Positions 1 to 11,529 of a stretch of DNA of 64,000 nucleotides are shown here, in pieces; the first letter of the stretch is position 1, and each line of letters begins with the position of its first letter. Origin of the DNA: Bryoerythrophyllum caledonicum (taxonomy: Eukaryota; Streptophyta; Bryopsida; Pottiales; Pottiaceae); assembly GCA_963971425.1 (NCBI GenBank), contig OZ020525.1, forward strand, positions 16,250,187-16,314,186, given 5' to 3'. Below the pieces are notes generated by a model. That model saw nothing but the letters and a program-made list of their open reading frames with translations, did no database searches and was not told the origin of the DNA. The translations under genes and the position numbers were made by a program.

Positions 1-35
1 CAGCCAAGGGAGGTTTTGATCCCAACTGGAGGAGA

Positions 36-704
36 TTGGAGGAGTCAGTGAGCCTTATTGCCAAGCAGCAACGTGTAAAGGCTCGTGGAGTTATATCGAG
101 GGGTGATGCACCATTGATATCGTTTTCCAAGACTCCAGCATCTTCGGTATCTTCAACGCCATCAAGTTCGTCTAGTGGCAAAGTCCTTGATAATGACACT
201 CTTGAAGATCTTGTGAAAGGCCTCAAGGAACTGAAGGTGGAGATGAGTGCTCTGAAAAAAGGCCGTATGACGAACGACACCCGCTCTGCTGATGGCTCGA
301 GAGGATTTGTTGTGCGATGTATTTATTGTGATGACCCGAGTCACAAACGTGGAGACTGTAAGTTTTTTGCAGATGACTTGAAGGCGGGTATCATCATTTT
401 CAGAGAAGGGATGATCAGAGATGCTACATCAGGTGATCCATTGGCCACGAACTTTGGTAAAGGAGGGATGAAGAAATTGGTGGATGATAAGCTAGGTAGG
501 ACTAGCTCTATTCATCTCAGAGATGCTGAAATTTACAATATTCAAGCAGTACAGAATGGGGTGGAAGCATTATCAAATCCGAATCGAGAAGTTATGATTA
601 GGGGGGCTCAAATTATCAGAAGTCTAACGGGTTGGGATGATCCTGTGGACTCTAATACCATCAAAGCCTACTTGGGAAGTGAGAATGGAGAGAAAAAGCC
701 TTAG
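36..704 (+). pseudogene. Retrotransposon gag-like region with CCHC zinc knuckle
   Basis: About 220 codons are open. Near the middle lies CIYCDDPSHKRGDC, a C-x2-C-x4-H-x4-C zinc knuckle that in gag proteins binds the element's RNA. The N-terminal third is Ser-rich and followed by a short Lys/Glu helix. The frame is the same as that of the protease region downstream and is separated from it by a single TAG at 702-704. That TAG may be a nonsense mutation or a natural read-through stop; the other lesions in this copy make decay the simpler reading. The true gag start is probably outside the window. Confidence 0.75.
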
Positions 705-707
705 GAT

Positions 708-2051
708 GTGATTGTAGAAGTGAAGAGAGGTAGAAATACAGAAGATGAAGCTGAAGAACCTGCTAGCAAGAAGAAGACACCTGTTGGGAAGGAAAATGTT
801 CAGAATCAAGGCCCAGCAGGTCAAACACGACAGAGGCAAGAAGGACGACCTTCTACCTCTCATCCAGGAGGTGCACCACTTCCGAAGGAAAAGTGGGAGG
901 AAAGAATGAGTGGTGAGAAGAAAGCGAAGGAAGATGGAGTAAAGGGGAAGGACAAAGCACCGGCTTATAGACTTCAGTCTGATATTGAGACCTCTATCGA
1001 TATGAAAGGTATTCTAGAAGAGAGGATTTTGGATGCCAAGATAGAGTTTACTCTGAGGGAAGCCCTTGGCATAGCCAAAAAGGACTTTCATGAGCTCATC
1101 ATTAATGTCATCAAGAGGAAGAGACAGATCATTGTCGAAATAGTGATGACCAGAGCATTGGACACTCATATGACAGAAGATGAGGAGGAAGAAATTGGTC
1201 AAGTATTTGCATTGATGTATGACCATGTGGATATAGAAGGCCAAGAGAAGAAGATAGAGTGTGTCTTTATAAAGACTGATGAAGATGATGAAGGAATTGA
1301 AGAACTATTGAATGGAGAGATGGAGGATGAGGTTTTGAAGATGTTTGCTTGCAGCTGTAGTGTCAAGAATATGGTTGAAGCAAATTCTAACAAGAACCAA
1401 GAAGAGAGGGTGGTGGAAGAGAAAGACAAAGCACTTGTGGAGGACGATACACTACAGCAAGTCAGTGGAGAAGAGGCTTTTATAGAAGCCAATGTTTCTT
1501 GTTGCTTGCACAACAAGTCTCAAGTGATGCGTGGGAGTGAAGCAATGACAGCTTTTACTCATCCATTTTGGGCAAGAGCCACTACAGAGACACGTGTTAA
1601 ACTTGGAGACTTGGATGAGACTTTTTTAGCCCTTGTGGACCATGGTTCAGAAATTAATATCATATCCAGGAAGTTATATGAGAAAGGAAAATGGCCTATT
1701 GATATTAACCATGGATGGGTGATGCGGGCAACAAACAATGAGAAAGGCAAGTTGTATGGAGCATGTCCAGCGGTCAAGACCAAGATTGGAAATGTTGAGG
1801 TGGAACAAAACTACTTTGTTCAAAACTATCGATCTTATCCTATTATTCTTGGTCAGCCATATATTACAGCAACAAGGATGGAGACCAAGGTTTTGGATGA
1901 TGGCTCACACTATGCAAGAATTCGTAGTTTGGATGGGATGCAAGCTGTACAGTTTCTCACCGTGAAATCAAACAATGAGAGACATAGGGATCAGCTTAGA
2001 GATGAACCTATGGATTATGACCGTGGCAACGAAGACTTTCAGGATTTCTAG
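708..2051 (+). pseudogene. Retrotransposon acidic linker and aspartic protease region
   Basis: This 447-codon stretch continues the gag frame. The first two thirds are rich in Lys and Glu and probably form linker or coiled coil. Around residue 310 is the motif ALVDHGSEINIIS, the retropepsin active-site loop in which the usual D-T/S-G reads D-H-G. A hydrophobic PIILGQPYI follows, matching the second half of the retropepsin fold (I-L-G-x-P). A protease of this kind cuts the polyprotein. Replacement of the T/S after the catalytic Asp by His is unusual and may reflect decay or a lineage variant. Confidence 0.75.
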
Positions 2052-2161
2052 ATTGCACGCGTGGAGACTGGGGATCCACGGGTGCTAACAGATCATCGAA
2101 TACTACATTCCCCAGTGTAAAAAATGGTGGTTGTGGACTTTTAAGTTTAGCAAAGGATGGT

Positions 2162-3892
2162 TTGGTCAGCTTTACAAAAATTACAGAGTTGGACCGTGTA
2201 CATAAGAGATGGATTAGAAAGACTGAAGAAAAATTAAAAAGAGTGGGTGTGGTATTGAGTGATGAGTGTATTACAGGAGTTATAGAAGAGGAAGGTTTTT
2301 CAGACGATATAATAAGGACTTTGGAAGGAATGTTAGTTCAAAGCTCGGGACCAAGAGATGTTATAATCGAGATTCATTCAAGGGAACTTTATGACGAGGT
2401 ACTGGAAACAAGAACAACCATGGAGTCTACCGGAAGTTATGTTTCTCATCTTGAGGCTAGGGTTAATACCAAATACAAGACCGTGGCGAAGAAAGTGAGG
2501 CCGGTGGCAACTCAATTGCCACCAGACACTGAGGAACATATCAAGCAAGCTGAAAAGGAGCCACGGCTAAGAGAAACAAGGAAAATTGGGCACAAGTTTA
2601 CTGAGGAGTTATTGGCTGGACTAAAGATTGGAGGGGGTGATTTTTTACATGCAAAAGAGAAAAAAATGTTCCAAGATATGCTCTCTAAACATGGGAAATC
2701 ATTTTCTTCTTCACTAGAAGAAATTGGATGTGTCCATCCTAGTGTGGTTGTACCAATGGTGATTTTTACAGTTCCTCATGTGCCGTGGGACTTAAAGCCT
2801 ATACTAGTGCCAAGAGCATTACTTCCCAAGTTGGTGAATTTGTTGAAAGAGAAGATGCAGATGGGTATACTTGAGCCTTCAATGGCTCCATACTCCAACC
2901 GTTGGTTTACAGTGCCAAAGAAGTCTGGTGCACTTAGATTTATACAAGACATGCAGCCAGCCAATAAGGTTACTATTAGAAACAAAGGGTCAGGGCCAAT
3001 TGTGGATGAGGTTGCTGAAGCATTTGCAGGACATGCCATCTATTCCATTGGAGACTTATATTCTGGTTATGATCAGTTCCAACTTGCGAACGAAAGCAGA
3101 GATCTGACTACCATAAAAACTCCATTAGGACTTGTTAAAATGTGCACATTGCCCCAGGGAGCCACTAATTCGGTGGCGCATATGCAAAACGCGATGAACC
3201 AGATCCTCAAGGATTTTGTGCCTGAGAAAACTATACCCTTTGTAGATGATATTCCCATTAAAGGCTACAAAGAAGAAATCAAGGACTTGACTACGGATGA
3301 CGATGGTTGCAGAGTATTTGTCAAGAACCACATAAGAGATGTGGAAATGATCTTAAACAGACTTGGAGAGGTGGACTTGACATTATCCATAGAGAAGTCC
3401 AAGTTTGGTGTTGATGAGACTATTGTGGTTGGTCATTTGTGTGGAGTATACGGCAGAAAACCTAACCCTGAGAAAGTAGATGCTATCTCTAGGATGAAGC
3501 CATGTGGTAGCATCACTGAAGTAAGGAGGTTTTTAGGGGCTTGTGTCTTCTACCAAATATGGGTTCCACATTTTGCTCATCTTGCTAATCCGTTGTACAA
3601 GCTTTTGAGGAAAGGGATTAAATTCAAGTGGGGGCAAAAACAAGAGTTAGCCATGGAAGGCTTGAAGGAAACTTTAATGTCTCCACCAGTTTTGAAGCAA
3701 GTGGATTACAACTGTGGTAGACCAGTCATTATAACAATTGATACCAGTCCAATTGCCACAGGTTGGGCTGTTGGTCAAGATGATGCAGAAGGACGAATGT
3801 ATGCCATAAGATTTGGAGCAAGAATTCTCACAGAACGTCAAAGAGTGTATCCACAAGTGAAGAGAGAACTTTTAGGGCACTTACAACATTGA
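2162..3892 (+). pseudogene. Retrotransposon reverse transcriptase and start of RNase H
   Basis: The 576-codon frame holds the reverse transcriptase fingers and palm in order: the RFIQDMQPANK strand, GDLYSGYDQFQL with the first catalytic Asp, LPQGATNSV, and FVDDIPIKG in place of Y-x-D-D. A connection domain with RRFLGACVFY follows and then the first RNase H strand with ITIDTSPIATGWAVG. The enzyme copies element RNA into DNA. The frame differs from the protease region, and it loses register at about 3880 inside the RNase H domain, where one base appears to be missing; the RNase H reading continues in the next frame. Confidence 0.9.
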
Positions 3893-4470
3893 AGGCAGAA
3901 AGAAACTATTTGATTGGTGCTGATGTTGTGCTTGAGACTGATTGTTTACCATTACTCGGAATGGTGGCTAATTGCTCTACTCCAGATATTGCGATGCTGA
4001 GATGGATAGCATATATCAGATTACTGAATCCTGTGTTAACACATATTACTGGCAAGATGAATACAGTGGCAGATATGTTATCAAGAGCCAGATTTATGTG
4101 CGAGGAAGAGATGGTGGCACAAGAGATTGGAGAGGACTATGAGGAAAGGGATTATGGTTATGTTATGACACTTGATGGGTTGGACTTAAGTGATGGTGAT
4201 TTACCTTTCAAGGTAGATCTATTTGAAGGAAGGCTGAAGGATATTGGCTTATATCTCAGCATTCTGAAGAAACATAGAGACTGGTCAGACAAGACATATA
4301 AAGATATTAGATACCAGTCTTATGATTATCTTTTGAGAGATGGATTGTTATGGAAGAGGCCAAAGAGGAAAGATGGGGTGCCGTTAAGAGTGGTTGATGA
4401 TACTGATACCAAAAATCAAGTCCTCAAAAAATTTCATGACACACTTTGGGCAGGACATAGAGGGATTTGA
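3889..4470 (+). pseudogene. Retrotransposon RNase H end and integrase zinc-binding region
   Basis: The reading continues RNase H with LETDCLPLLGMV, then NTVADMLSRA, the typical C-terminal box of gypsy RNase H. The integrase N-terminal HHCC zinc site begins with KFHDTLWAGHRG. A single TGA at 4468-4470 stops the frame; the same frame carries on with the rest of the zinc site (CIDC near 4552). This is therefore one domain cut by a nonsense change. Confidence 0.85.
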
Positions 4471-4512
4471 GCCACTTACAACAAAATCAAAGAACGGTAT
4501 TGGTGGAAGGGT

Positions 4513-5610
4513 TTGTACAAGGATGTGGAAGAATTTGTAGCTTCATGCATTGATTGTCAACTCCAATTAAAAATTAGATACAGAGATGAGTTGCATCCAA
4601 CCTACCCACTTGCCATACATTTTCAATGGGTAATTGACTTAGTCGCGATGCCATCAGGTTTGTGGAGTATGAAGTACCTTGTTTTGGCAAGAGAAGAACT
4701 CTCAAATTTTGTAGAAGGTAGAGCCTTAAGAACTAAGTCTACCGAAGGAATTTGTAGGATCATCCTAGAAGACATTTTCAGCAGATATGGTAGTGTTGGC
4801 AGAATGAGAGCAGATCCTGGAGAATTAAATGCAGCTGAAGCTAGAAGTTTTTTCCAAAGGTATGGTGTGAAGCTGAGGCTAACTACCGCTTATAACCCTG
4901 AGGCTAATGGCAAGAGTGAACGAGGACATCCTCTAATCATCAACGCACTTGTCAAAGCCTGTAAAGGAAAACCAAAGCATTGGCCTAGACTTCTACCATT
5001 TGCATTGTGGGCAGACAGGACTTCACATAGTATTGTCACTGGCTATATGCCAATTGAGCTTATGATGGGACAAAAACCAATATTGCCTGTAGAAGACTCA
5101 TTGCCTACTTGGGTGTTTTTGGATTGGGAAGATAGAGTTAGCACAGAAAGATTATTAGAACTCCACATAAAGCAATTGGAAAGATTGTCTGAAGACCACA
5201 ACGTGGCCTTCGAAAGGATGAAGATAGCGCGGTTGAAGAACAAAGCCAGATTTGATAGAACTCATCGGTTGAGAACAAACCAGATTCGAGTTGAGGATTG
5301 GGTATTAGTGTTTGATAGCACTTTGGAGCATCAATATAGTACTTTCAAAAAATTTGCACGTAGATGGTTTGGACTATATGTAGTGGTGGAAGTACATGAT
5401 AATGCTACTTACACACTTCGTGAGTTAGATGGAACACTATTGAGAATTCCAGTGGCTGGCAAGAGAATCAAGGCATTCAAGAACAGAGATGGCACATATT
5501 GCTTTGAGGACATATCAGGAGATGATTCAAGCCTTAGCCAACAAGAAGACAATAATTCATACATTGAGGAAGAGGACGAAGGCATGGAAGATACATCGGA
5601 AACGGACTAA
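4513..5610 (+). pseudogene. Retrotransposon integrase core and C-terminal region
   Basis: It starts in the second half of the HHCC zinc site (CIDCQ) and contains the DDE core: the first Asp in WVIDLVAMP, the second in RADPGELNA and the Glu in YNPEANGKSERG. The integrase inserts element cDNA into the host chromosome. The C-terminal part has a chromo-like or SH3-like stretch (DWVLVFDS to the RRWFGLYVV strand) and an acidic tail rich in Asp, Glu and Ser. The stop at 5608-5610 lies 42 bases before the LTR, as expected for the last pol domain. Confidence 0.85.
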
Positions 5611-5638
5611 CTTGGCACATCACGGAGGATGTACAGGT

Positions 5639-5652
5639 TTAGAGGGGGTGGA
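5639..5652 (+). other. Polypurine tract of the gypsy element
   Basis: A purine run (AGAGGGGGTGGA) directly precedes the TGTCGTG start of the 3' LTR. In LTR retrotransposons such a tract primes plus-strand DNA synthesis. Confidence 0.7.
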
Positions 5653-5756
5653 TGTCGTGATGCAATACAGTTCATGATATAAAAAAATAAGATTGAGAAG
5701 AAAAATGGGGAATCTTGCTGGTTAAGGTAATTGTGGAGAATAAATGGTTTTTTTCC

Positions 5757-5975
5757 TCAATTACCCTACCAGGCCAGAAGCTTATCTTAGAGGATCTTTA
5801 CTGCATCTTGCCACTAGCTCAGGGCTTAGGAGCGTCCACCAGCTGGATTTGCTGCTGATTCCGGCAGTCCCCTGACCGCGTGAGCGCCAGCCGCTCTGAC
5901 AAGCCAAGGAATCGAACCCGGACCGGCGAGGTGCAACGAAAAGCTTAGCCAACCGAACTAAGCCGCGGTCGATGG
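5757..5975 (-). mobile_element. tRNA-derived SINE, copy 1
   Basis: Read on the minus strand, the head looks like a tRNA: an A-box region TTAGTTCGGTTGGCTAAG and a B box GGGTTCGATTCC about 35 bases later. The body holds GGACGCTCCTAAGCCC, an ACTAGTGGCAAGATGCAG-like stretch and then GATAAG. The same order of motifs occurs on the plus strand at 33650-33870, which makes this a dispersed family transcribed by RNA polymerase III and not a tRNA gene. It sits inside the gypsy LTR and is therefore younger than it. Confidence 0.75.
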
Positions 5976-6313
5976 CAGTACGTGGGCTCTAGTGATATTT
6001 AAGCTATTCTCTAACTCTTCTGAGATCAAAAAACTTAAACAGAGTGTTATGATATTATAGTTTGTAGTAGAAATAAGAAATGTTTAGTTTGGGGTTAGTT
6101 TAGGGGGAGAAATATAGTGCCAACTTGTAGTAGAGTTATAGGTTAGGAAATAAAAGTCAAGCTAGGCTTATGTGGGAAGATTTGGATAAGATTTGGAGGT
6201 AAATAGACTTTGGTGTCCAAGGGTGAGTCAAAAGGAAGGCTAGAGAAGCATGGGCTGATTTAGGCCCTTGACTTTTCTTCCCTCCTCCCTCGGCCTAAGC
6301 CTCCTCCATTTAG

Positions 6314-6321
6314 TATAAAAA
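6314..6321 (+). promoter_or_regulatory. TATA box in the LTR
   Basis: TATAAAAA in a moderately GC-rich context, about 660 bases into the LTR; the likely start region for element transcription. Confidence 0.5.
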
Positions 6322-6402
6322 GACGCTCGGGTTTTCCAGTGTGACAGGTAGAGTTTGGTGAGTTTTGATGTCAGTTTTTAGAGTGTTGTAGAACTTGTTA
6401 AT

Positions 6403-6971
6403 AGCTTTCCAACAAGCTATCACACACTCCAATCGGAGTTATGTAGAAGCTGTGGTGTGGATTTGAATAAACAAGGGTACTGCTGCCATGAATTTTCGAG
6501 AGCAGTAACTTTGATTCCATGTAGAAACTTGTATACAAAGAGTGAGATAATGAATCTTTGTGTGTATAGTGTTGATTGTATTAGCTTTCCAATGAGCTAT
6601 CATAAGCTCAAATCCGAGTTGTTATGGAGTCGTGGCACTTGATCTATTGAAGGAGTGTTCTCGGAGGAGCGGGTTGTTTTCCACAAGTTTCAAGCAGTGA
6701 CTTTGAGCAACTATAGTTCATTGTATATAGAGTCAGTAGGATTGAGAATTTTATCACTTGTTGATCTTGTTGTTAGCTTTTCAAAAAGCTATTACGTAAG
6801 TAGATTGGAGTTGGTTTGAGAGAGTTATGCTAGATTGAGTGGAAAGGAGTCAGCTGCCTTGAGCAAATTAGAGCAGTGACTTTGATTCCTCATAGAAGCA
6901 TTTGTATAGATCTTTTTATATTTAAATTTTGTACATATGAGCCTTACTGTATTAGCTTTCTAGGAAGCTAT
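6403..6971 (+). repeat. Four diverged modules of about 180 bp inside the LTR
   Basis: The motif TAGCTTTCCAACAAGCTAT and variants occur at 6403, 6583, 6774 and 6953, spaced 180, 191 and 179 bases. Each is followed by a related ACTCCAATCGGAGTT-like stretch. They lie downstream of the TATA box. The core AGCTTnnnnnAAGCT is a dyad, so each copy could form a short hairpin in RNA. Confidence 0.65.
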
Positions 6972-7813
6972 TGCATGCTCATATAAAGTTAAGTATGAAG
7001 TGGTAGAGCTTGATAGAATGAGAGAAGATTCTGCTGCCCCAAGTTCATTCAAACTACTTGTTTAATCACTTGCGAGGGTTTGTCAAGATGAGTCAAGAAG
7101 TTTACCTTTATTGAAGATCTAAGTCTTACTTTGTATTATTTCAAATTTATCACCAATGAAGATCGCCTTTATTACACCTCCCTTCTTCCTTTACTGAAAT
7201 TGGTAGCAGCCAAGAACCCTACGTTTTCCCAAGGCAAATTCTCTCTCCACGACAGCATCATCTATTGACACGTGGCAGAAGAAGATTAGTCTATCGGGAC
7301 GTGGAATCTTTGAGTACGTATGGGGAATCGGTGATAATTGGCGTCCCTACAAACGCGGAACGGCAAAACATTAGAGCAAGACCTCGGGATGGTGCATGCG
7401 GTGGTGCGATATTTTATAATTTAGGCAAAAAATGAGCAAATTTGTCGGCGCCCCAGGTTCCGTGCCCCGGTGGAGATGCTCTTAGGCATTGATATGGTGT
7501 GAAGTTTTCCTGGCATTTGGTATCCCTCATGCTAGATGGACTGCGAGGCTGGGACTGATTAGGGTATGCTTGTGAGGATCTGGGAGTTAATTGGTAGTGA
7601 GTTTGATTTGGACCCTGATCATGCTTAGAGTATACAATTCTTGAGGCACTACAATAGTCAACATCAAAAGGACTTTTTTGGCTCTCTAGGGGGAGATGAA
7701 CTGCTAGGGTGCTCTGTTTTTTCTGGTGAGGGGTTGCACGGAAGTTAGCTACTTATTTTGTTTGTAAGGGCAACAAGTATGGCTAGCCTTGTTGCGAGCT
7801 CCATAAACAACTT

Positions 7814-7927
7814 CAAATTTCTGGTTTGTAGTGATCTTGGGAATAGTATTAAAAGAAGCAAAGGAAAGTACAAATTTCTGGTTTGTAGTGATCTTGGGAA
7901 TAGTATTAAAAGAAGCAAAGGAAAGTA
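7814..7927 (+). repeat. Perfect 57-bp tandem duplication
   Basis: Two adjacent copies of a 57-base unit (start CAAATTTCTGGTTTG) appear identical. The length is a multiple of three and the surrounding frame is open, but the surrounding reading matches no family I know. Confidence 0.8.
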
Positions 7928-8659
7928 CAGATCTATTACTTACAAAAGAGGGTGGAGATAGAGAAGTTAGTACTAATGTAGATATGGTTGCAAGAGCTGG
8001 GGTCTATGTGTTGGAGGTTAGATTTGACCCTCAAAATTCCCTTCTCCGTATGCAAACGTGGAGATCTAGCCATTAGAGAGCTGGAAACGCCCAACTGACT
8101 AGAACTCCCCAGTGCAACCTTGACCCAGAATCATTCATACAATAGATGTGGAGGAAGGAAGCTCACAAGCATCTTGCAACCGTCTCACCACGCCAGATAC
8201 ACATCCTCTCAACCCCATCTTATACTTTCATTCTAATTTTTTTATTTTCAGCTTTCAAATCTTTATTACATGCCTTCACCTTTGCATAGAAATCACTAGC
8301 TTAAGCACCACACACGTGAGATCCAACACCTTATATAATAGTTCAAGTACCACACACATTAAATTTGACACTACACATCCACAATAAATAAGCACACACA
8401 ATACACCCCCTGCCCAAGTTGCATCTAATCGCACATCTATGCTCGGAAGTCCAGTACGTCATCACTATTTCTATTTCTAAACAACTCGTATTCAAACTTG
8501 TTCCAATCGGTACCTCCTCTTATTGTGTCGCTAGTAGTCATTGTATCAATGTTTTTCTCATATCTATTTTTTCTATATTTTTTTCCCTGTATTCTTTTTC
8601 TCTTCTTCTATGCACAAAGTGCTATGTTGGCAACTGGAGACAGTTTTGTCAAGTGGAGA

Positions 8660-8735
8660 CAGCATATCATAGCCAGGATTTGAACCCGCAACCATTCAAG
8701 TTGGAGAAAGTGGATATCTCCCACCATCACCTGGT
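8660..8735 (-). repeat. tRNA-like SINE head or decayed tRNA copy
   Basis: On the minus strand a B box (GGTTCAAATCC) lies about 35 bases after a weak A-box-like TGATGGTGGGAG, and the two ends can pair as a short acceptor stem (CCAGG with CCTGG). No body matching the other SINE family of this window was found. A functional tRNA is unlikely because the T arm does not fold. Confidence 0.3.
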
Positions 8736-10204
8736 ATTTTGGGGTCATCTCGGACTGTTGATATACTAGTAGAAACATCTTGTCATATTGCTTTGACAAA
8801 TATAATATCATACTCCACATGTGTCACTTCAGCACTTCCTTTGCATTCTAAGTTTTTACATTTTGGTTCTATGTATATGAGGCCCCAATAAATGTTATGT
8901 TTGAGAGAACGAATATTTAACAAAATATGGACAAATGAGAGTCCAAAAATAGTGGTCAGCTGCCAGCCGAGAGCTCCCAAAGCATCTTATCAATAATCTA
9001 AAGTGCCTATCTCACTCATTTTCTATCCAAATGGAGCATATGAGATGTTTTTTTGGCATCTACGAAAAATGTAGATGTCAAAAAACACCTTATATGCTTG
9101 ATTTGGACAAAATTTTAGTAAGTTATGACCGTTTGAAATTTTCATACGAAAATAAGCATCGGCTAGCAGCCGATAAGAATTCAGAGTCTAATCGATCCAC
9201 AAATGGTGATTTTGTCCAGATTTTGTTAAATATCCGTTAGAGGAAATAAATTACCAAAATTTATGATTACAATTCGAGTCCAGGAGAGAAGAAAGGGAAA
9301 AAAATTGCCAATGGTTGATGTATCCACGGCTATAGGATTCATTCTTAATTTAGAATATTTTCCAACCTTTGAGAGTCAAAATTTATATTCATACCATTAA
9401 TTTCCTTCAAAATCCAATTTTAAAAAAAAACTGCATTTTTTTCCGGTTTTCAGGCTTTTTTCTGCTCACCACTCACCGCTCACAGTGACCTTGCCGTCAT
9501 ATTGTTTACGTACATAGGTTTTTATTTTATTTTTCGTTTTTTGTGATCCAATTTTTGTTTTTTGAACTCTAGCATCTAGAGCTTATCCGGAAGGTAAATC
9601 ATCATCGGAACGAAGTATGTGTACTTAACATACATAAATAAACCAACGTATACAATAGTCAATACTCTATCATACATCATCTCGTATTTCCCTTCATAGC
9701 AATCATATGTGATATAAATTATGTATAAGATGTAAATTGTATGTAAGATAGAATTCTATATGTGTAAAATTGTATGTAAGATGCTCTCCACAACTAATGT
9801 TCTTACCCTGATCATTTGATGTCATTGCTCTAATCATTTAACGTCCCCGCCGTGATCACATAACGTCCATGCCCTGATCACTTAACCTCCCCGTCCTACA
9901 TCCTCCGTGGCAGCCAGGTGGCACCAACGTGGTAGGGAGGTGGCGCCAACGTGGCAGATGGGTTAACGTATGTTGCAAGTTGTAGAGTAAGTATTCCTCT
10001 GGATAGCACTTAGTTGTAGCTGAATGTATCCAAAGTATCTGCTCTAAGTTCGTTCCTACAGAGACCTATTGTTCCTTTTCTAATTGATAAGTAAAAACTA
10101 CACCGTTCACTGAATATAGTGTGGAGGTATAGGTAATGTGGATGAAAATTGAGGCGGACCACATCAATTCTAGTTTTGGATGAAAATTGAGGTGGACCAC
10201 ATCA

Positions 10205-10305
10205 ATTTTGGTTATTATATATAGTATTAATATGTTATTATTATATATAGTATTAATATTATAATATATGTTATTATGTTATTATTATATGTTATTATTA
10301 TGTTA
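10205..10305. repeat. AT-rich TTATTATG microsatellite
   Basis: Runs of TTATTATATATAG and TTATTATG directly left of a Helitron 3' end. A similar array lies at 13760-13925, so the two bracket the Helitron-derived section. Confidence 0.8.
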
Positions 10306-10333
10306 CTAGTGGGGTACCCTGTCCTTTGGACAC
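10306..10333 (-). other. Helitron 3' terminus (minus strand)
   Basis: Read on the minus strand: a hairpin TGTCC-AAA-GGACA, ten bases, then CTAG, followed by T. A hairpin about 10 bases before CTRR with insertion between A and T is the known signature of a Helitron 3' end. The helicase remnant on the same strand lies about 500 bases inside. Confidence 0.65.
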
Positions 10334-10802
10334 CTTTCTTGTTGGATAATTTTTGTTGGATGAATTTATTTATTGGGAACGGACGGACCGACATCAAGCT
10401 TAGCATATTGTATGGTTGTTAGTACCGCGGCAAGGACAATCATTAATATCTAGGTTTGCAAGGTACAATTGAGGTTAATGGACGATTATTTATACGTTCA
10501 CAAAATTTACTCTTGAAGCACAAAAAATGTATTAAAGTGAAGCAAAATAAACTTTTTAAAATAGAAGTACCACACCATACATGTCGATACAGTATAAGAC
10601 CATTTTTTATACATGTAGTAGGTGAAATAATGATATGAATTTGAAACACCATGTTTCATTGAGTTGGGTTCAATACAAATACAAAATTCTAACACTATTG
10701 TATACACCAATTCTTACACATTTGTATTTTATTAATGTTCTTTAAAATTTAATGCAATAGAAATGGGTTAATATTTATTCATCATAGGATCCTTTTACAT
10801 AT

Positions 10803-11075
10803 GTGCGGCCTTATCATTGTTCAGCGCAACGCCTCGTTGTATACCATGTTGCGCATGACTTGTTCATCGGCACGTTCAACTGACTCTGCATCAAGAAGAA
10901 CCGAAACATTTTCTGGAGCTATTGCACGCGAGAAAGCAACATACAATTGCCCGTGGGAAAATACATTCTTTGTAAGGCATATGCCGACCTTAGGTATTGT
11001 CTGCCCTTGTAACAGAATCAGAAGACCGAATTATACAAATTCTAGCGTCTTCATCTACTTGCATTGCGGGCAATC
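10803..11075 (-). pseudogene. Helitron helicase, C-terminal remnant
   Basis: The minus strand reads GQTIPKVGICLTKNVFSHG directly followed by QLYVAFSRAIAPENVSVLL. The GQLYVAxSR box is the hallmark last motif (motif VI) of the Pif1-type helicase at the C-terminus of Helitron RepHel proteins. Only this end is readable; upstream (11095-11320) the frame is broken and I cannot identify more. Its position near a Helitron 3' end on the same strand is where the helicase end is expected. Confidence 0.75.
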
Positions 11076-11529
11076 TAAATCGTTGAGCTAACCAATGCTA
11101 CAACTCGGAAGAAACTCCAACGCAAGACTTATTCCAAATTCAAAAAATTACAAACGGAGCTACACATCCTCCCTCAACGATTATGCTGGCAAAATCCCTA
11201 TCAACTCAGACATGTTATACAAACCTAATCGCCTACCTTGTACTCGCGCCGGTCGAGGTAGCACGGCTGCACGCCCGTGCCCTGTTAATTGGCTGCACGG
11301 TGCAGCATCATCTCCGTGAAATGGCAAAAGAACATTGCCTTGCTAGAGCTTGAAAATTGTAATCAACACCTCTAGCACCTTCTCTCTCAGGTCAGAGTAG
11401 CTCCACTGAGATTTAAGCTTCAAGGCATATCAAAACTGTTCAAAATTTTACCGAGGCCTTACGTACATGGGCTGGATAGTTTCATTTTGAAGTATTTATA
11501 TGCTTCAATTGTTTGAGATTACTGAAGGA

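Larger units (their letters stand above)
1..7254 (+). mobile_element. Decayed Ty3/gypsy LTR retrotransposon, 3' part
   Basis: Consecutive stretches show a gag with a CCHC knuckle, an aspartic protease, reverse transcriptase, RNase H and a DDE integrase in the gypsy order (integrase last), then a purine-rich tract and a 3' LTR. The 5' LTR and the start of gag lie left of the window. Stops at 702 and 4468, frame changes near 2051-2162 and at about 3880 show that it cannot be translated as one polyprotein. The polymerase box FVDD and the wording of the active-site region resemble chromovirus-like elements of non-seed plants, but I cannot name the family without a search. Confidence 0.9.
5653..7254 (+). 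repeat. 3' LTR of the gypsy element (1.6 kb)
   Basis: It begins TGTCGTG directly after the purine tract and ends CACGACA, a 7-base inverted terminal repeat with the TG...CA ends of LTRs. A TATA box lies at 6314. About 219 bases are accounted for by an inserted SINE (5757-5975), so the original LTR was near 1.4 kb. The 5' LTR is outside the window, so a match between the two LTRs could not be checked. A candidate 5-base target duplication (GCATC) follows but its partner is not visible. Confidence 0.75.
7255..10098. other. No gene recognised; diffuse repeat remains
   Basis: I see no protein family in either strand here. Visible structure is limited to the 57-bp tandem at 7814-7927, a tRNA-like stretch near 8660-8735, runs of A/T, and a short GTGGCGCCAACGTGGCAG-like repeat at about 9905-9960. 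A GCTCACCACTCACCGCTCAC stretch near 9465-9485 resembles the reverse complement of GTGAGCGGTGAGCGGTGAGC near 28940. Confidence 0.6.

Noticed and set aside
7758-8076. Frame around the 57-bp tandem as a real gene
   Set aside because: No family resemblance, low-information sequence, and several alternative frames of the same length.
8660-8735. Functional tRNA gene
   Set aside because: The B box is good but the A box is weak and the T and D arms do not fold properly; listed only as a tRNA-like relic.
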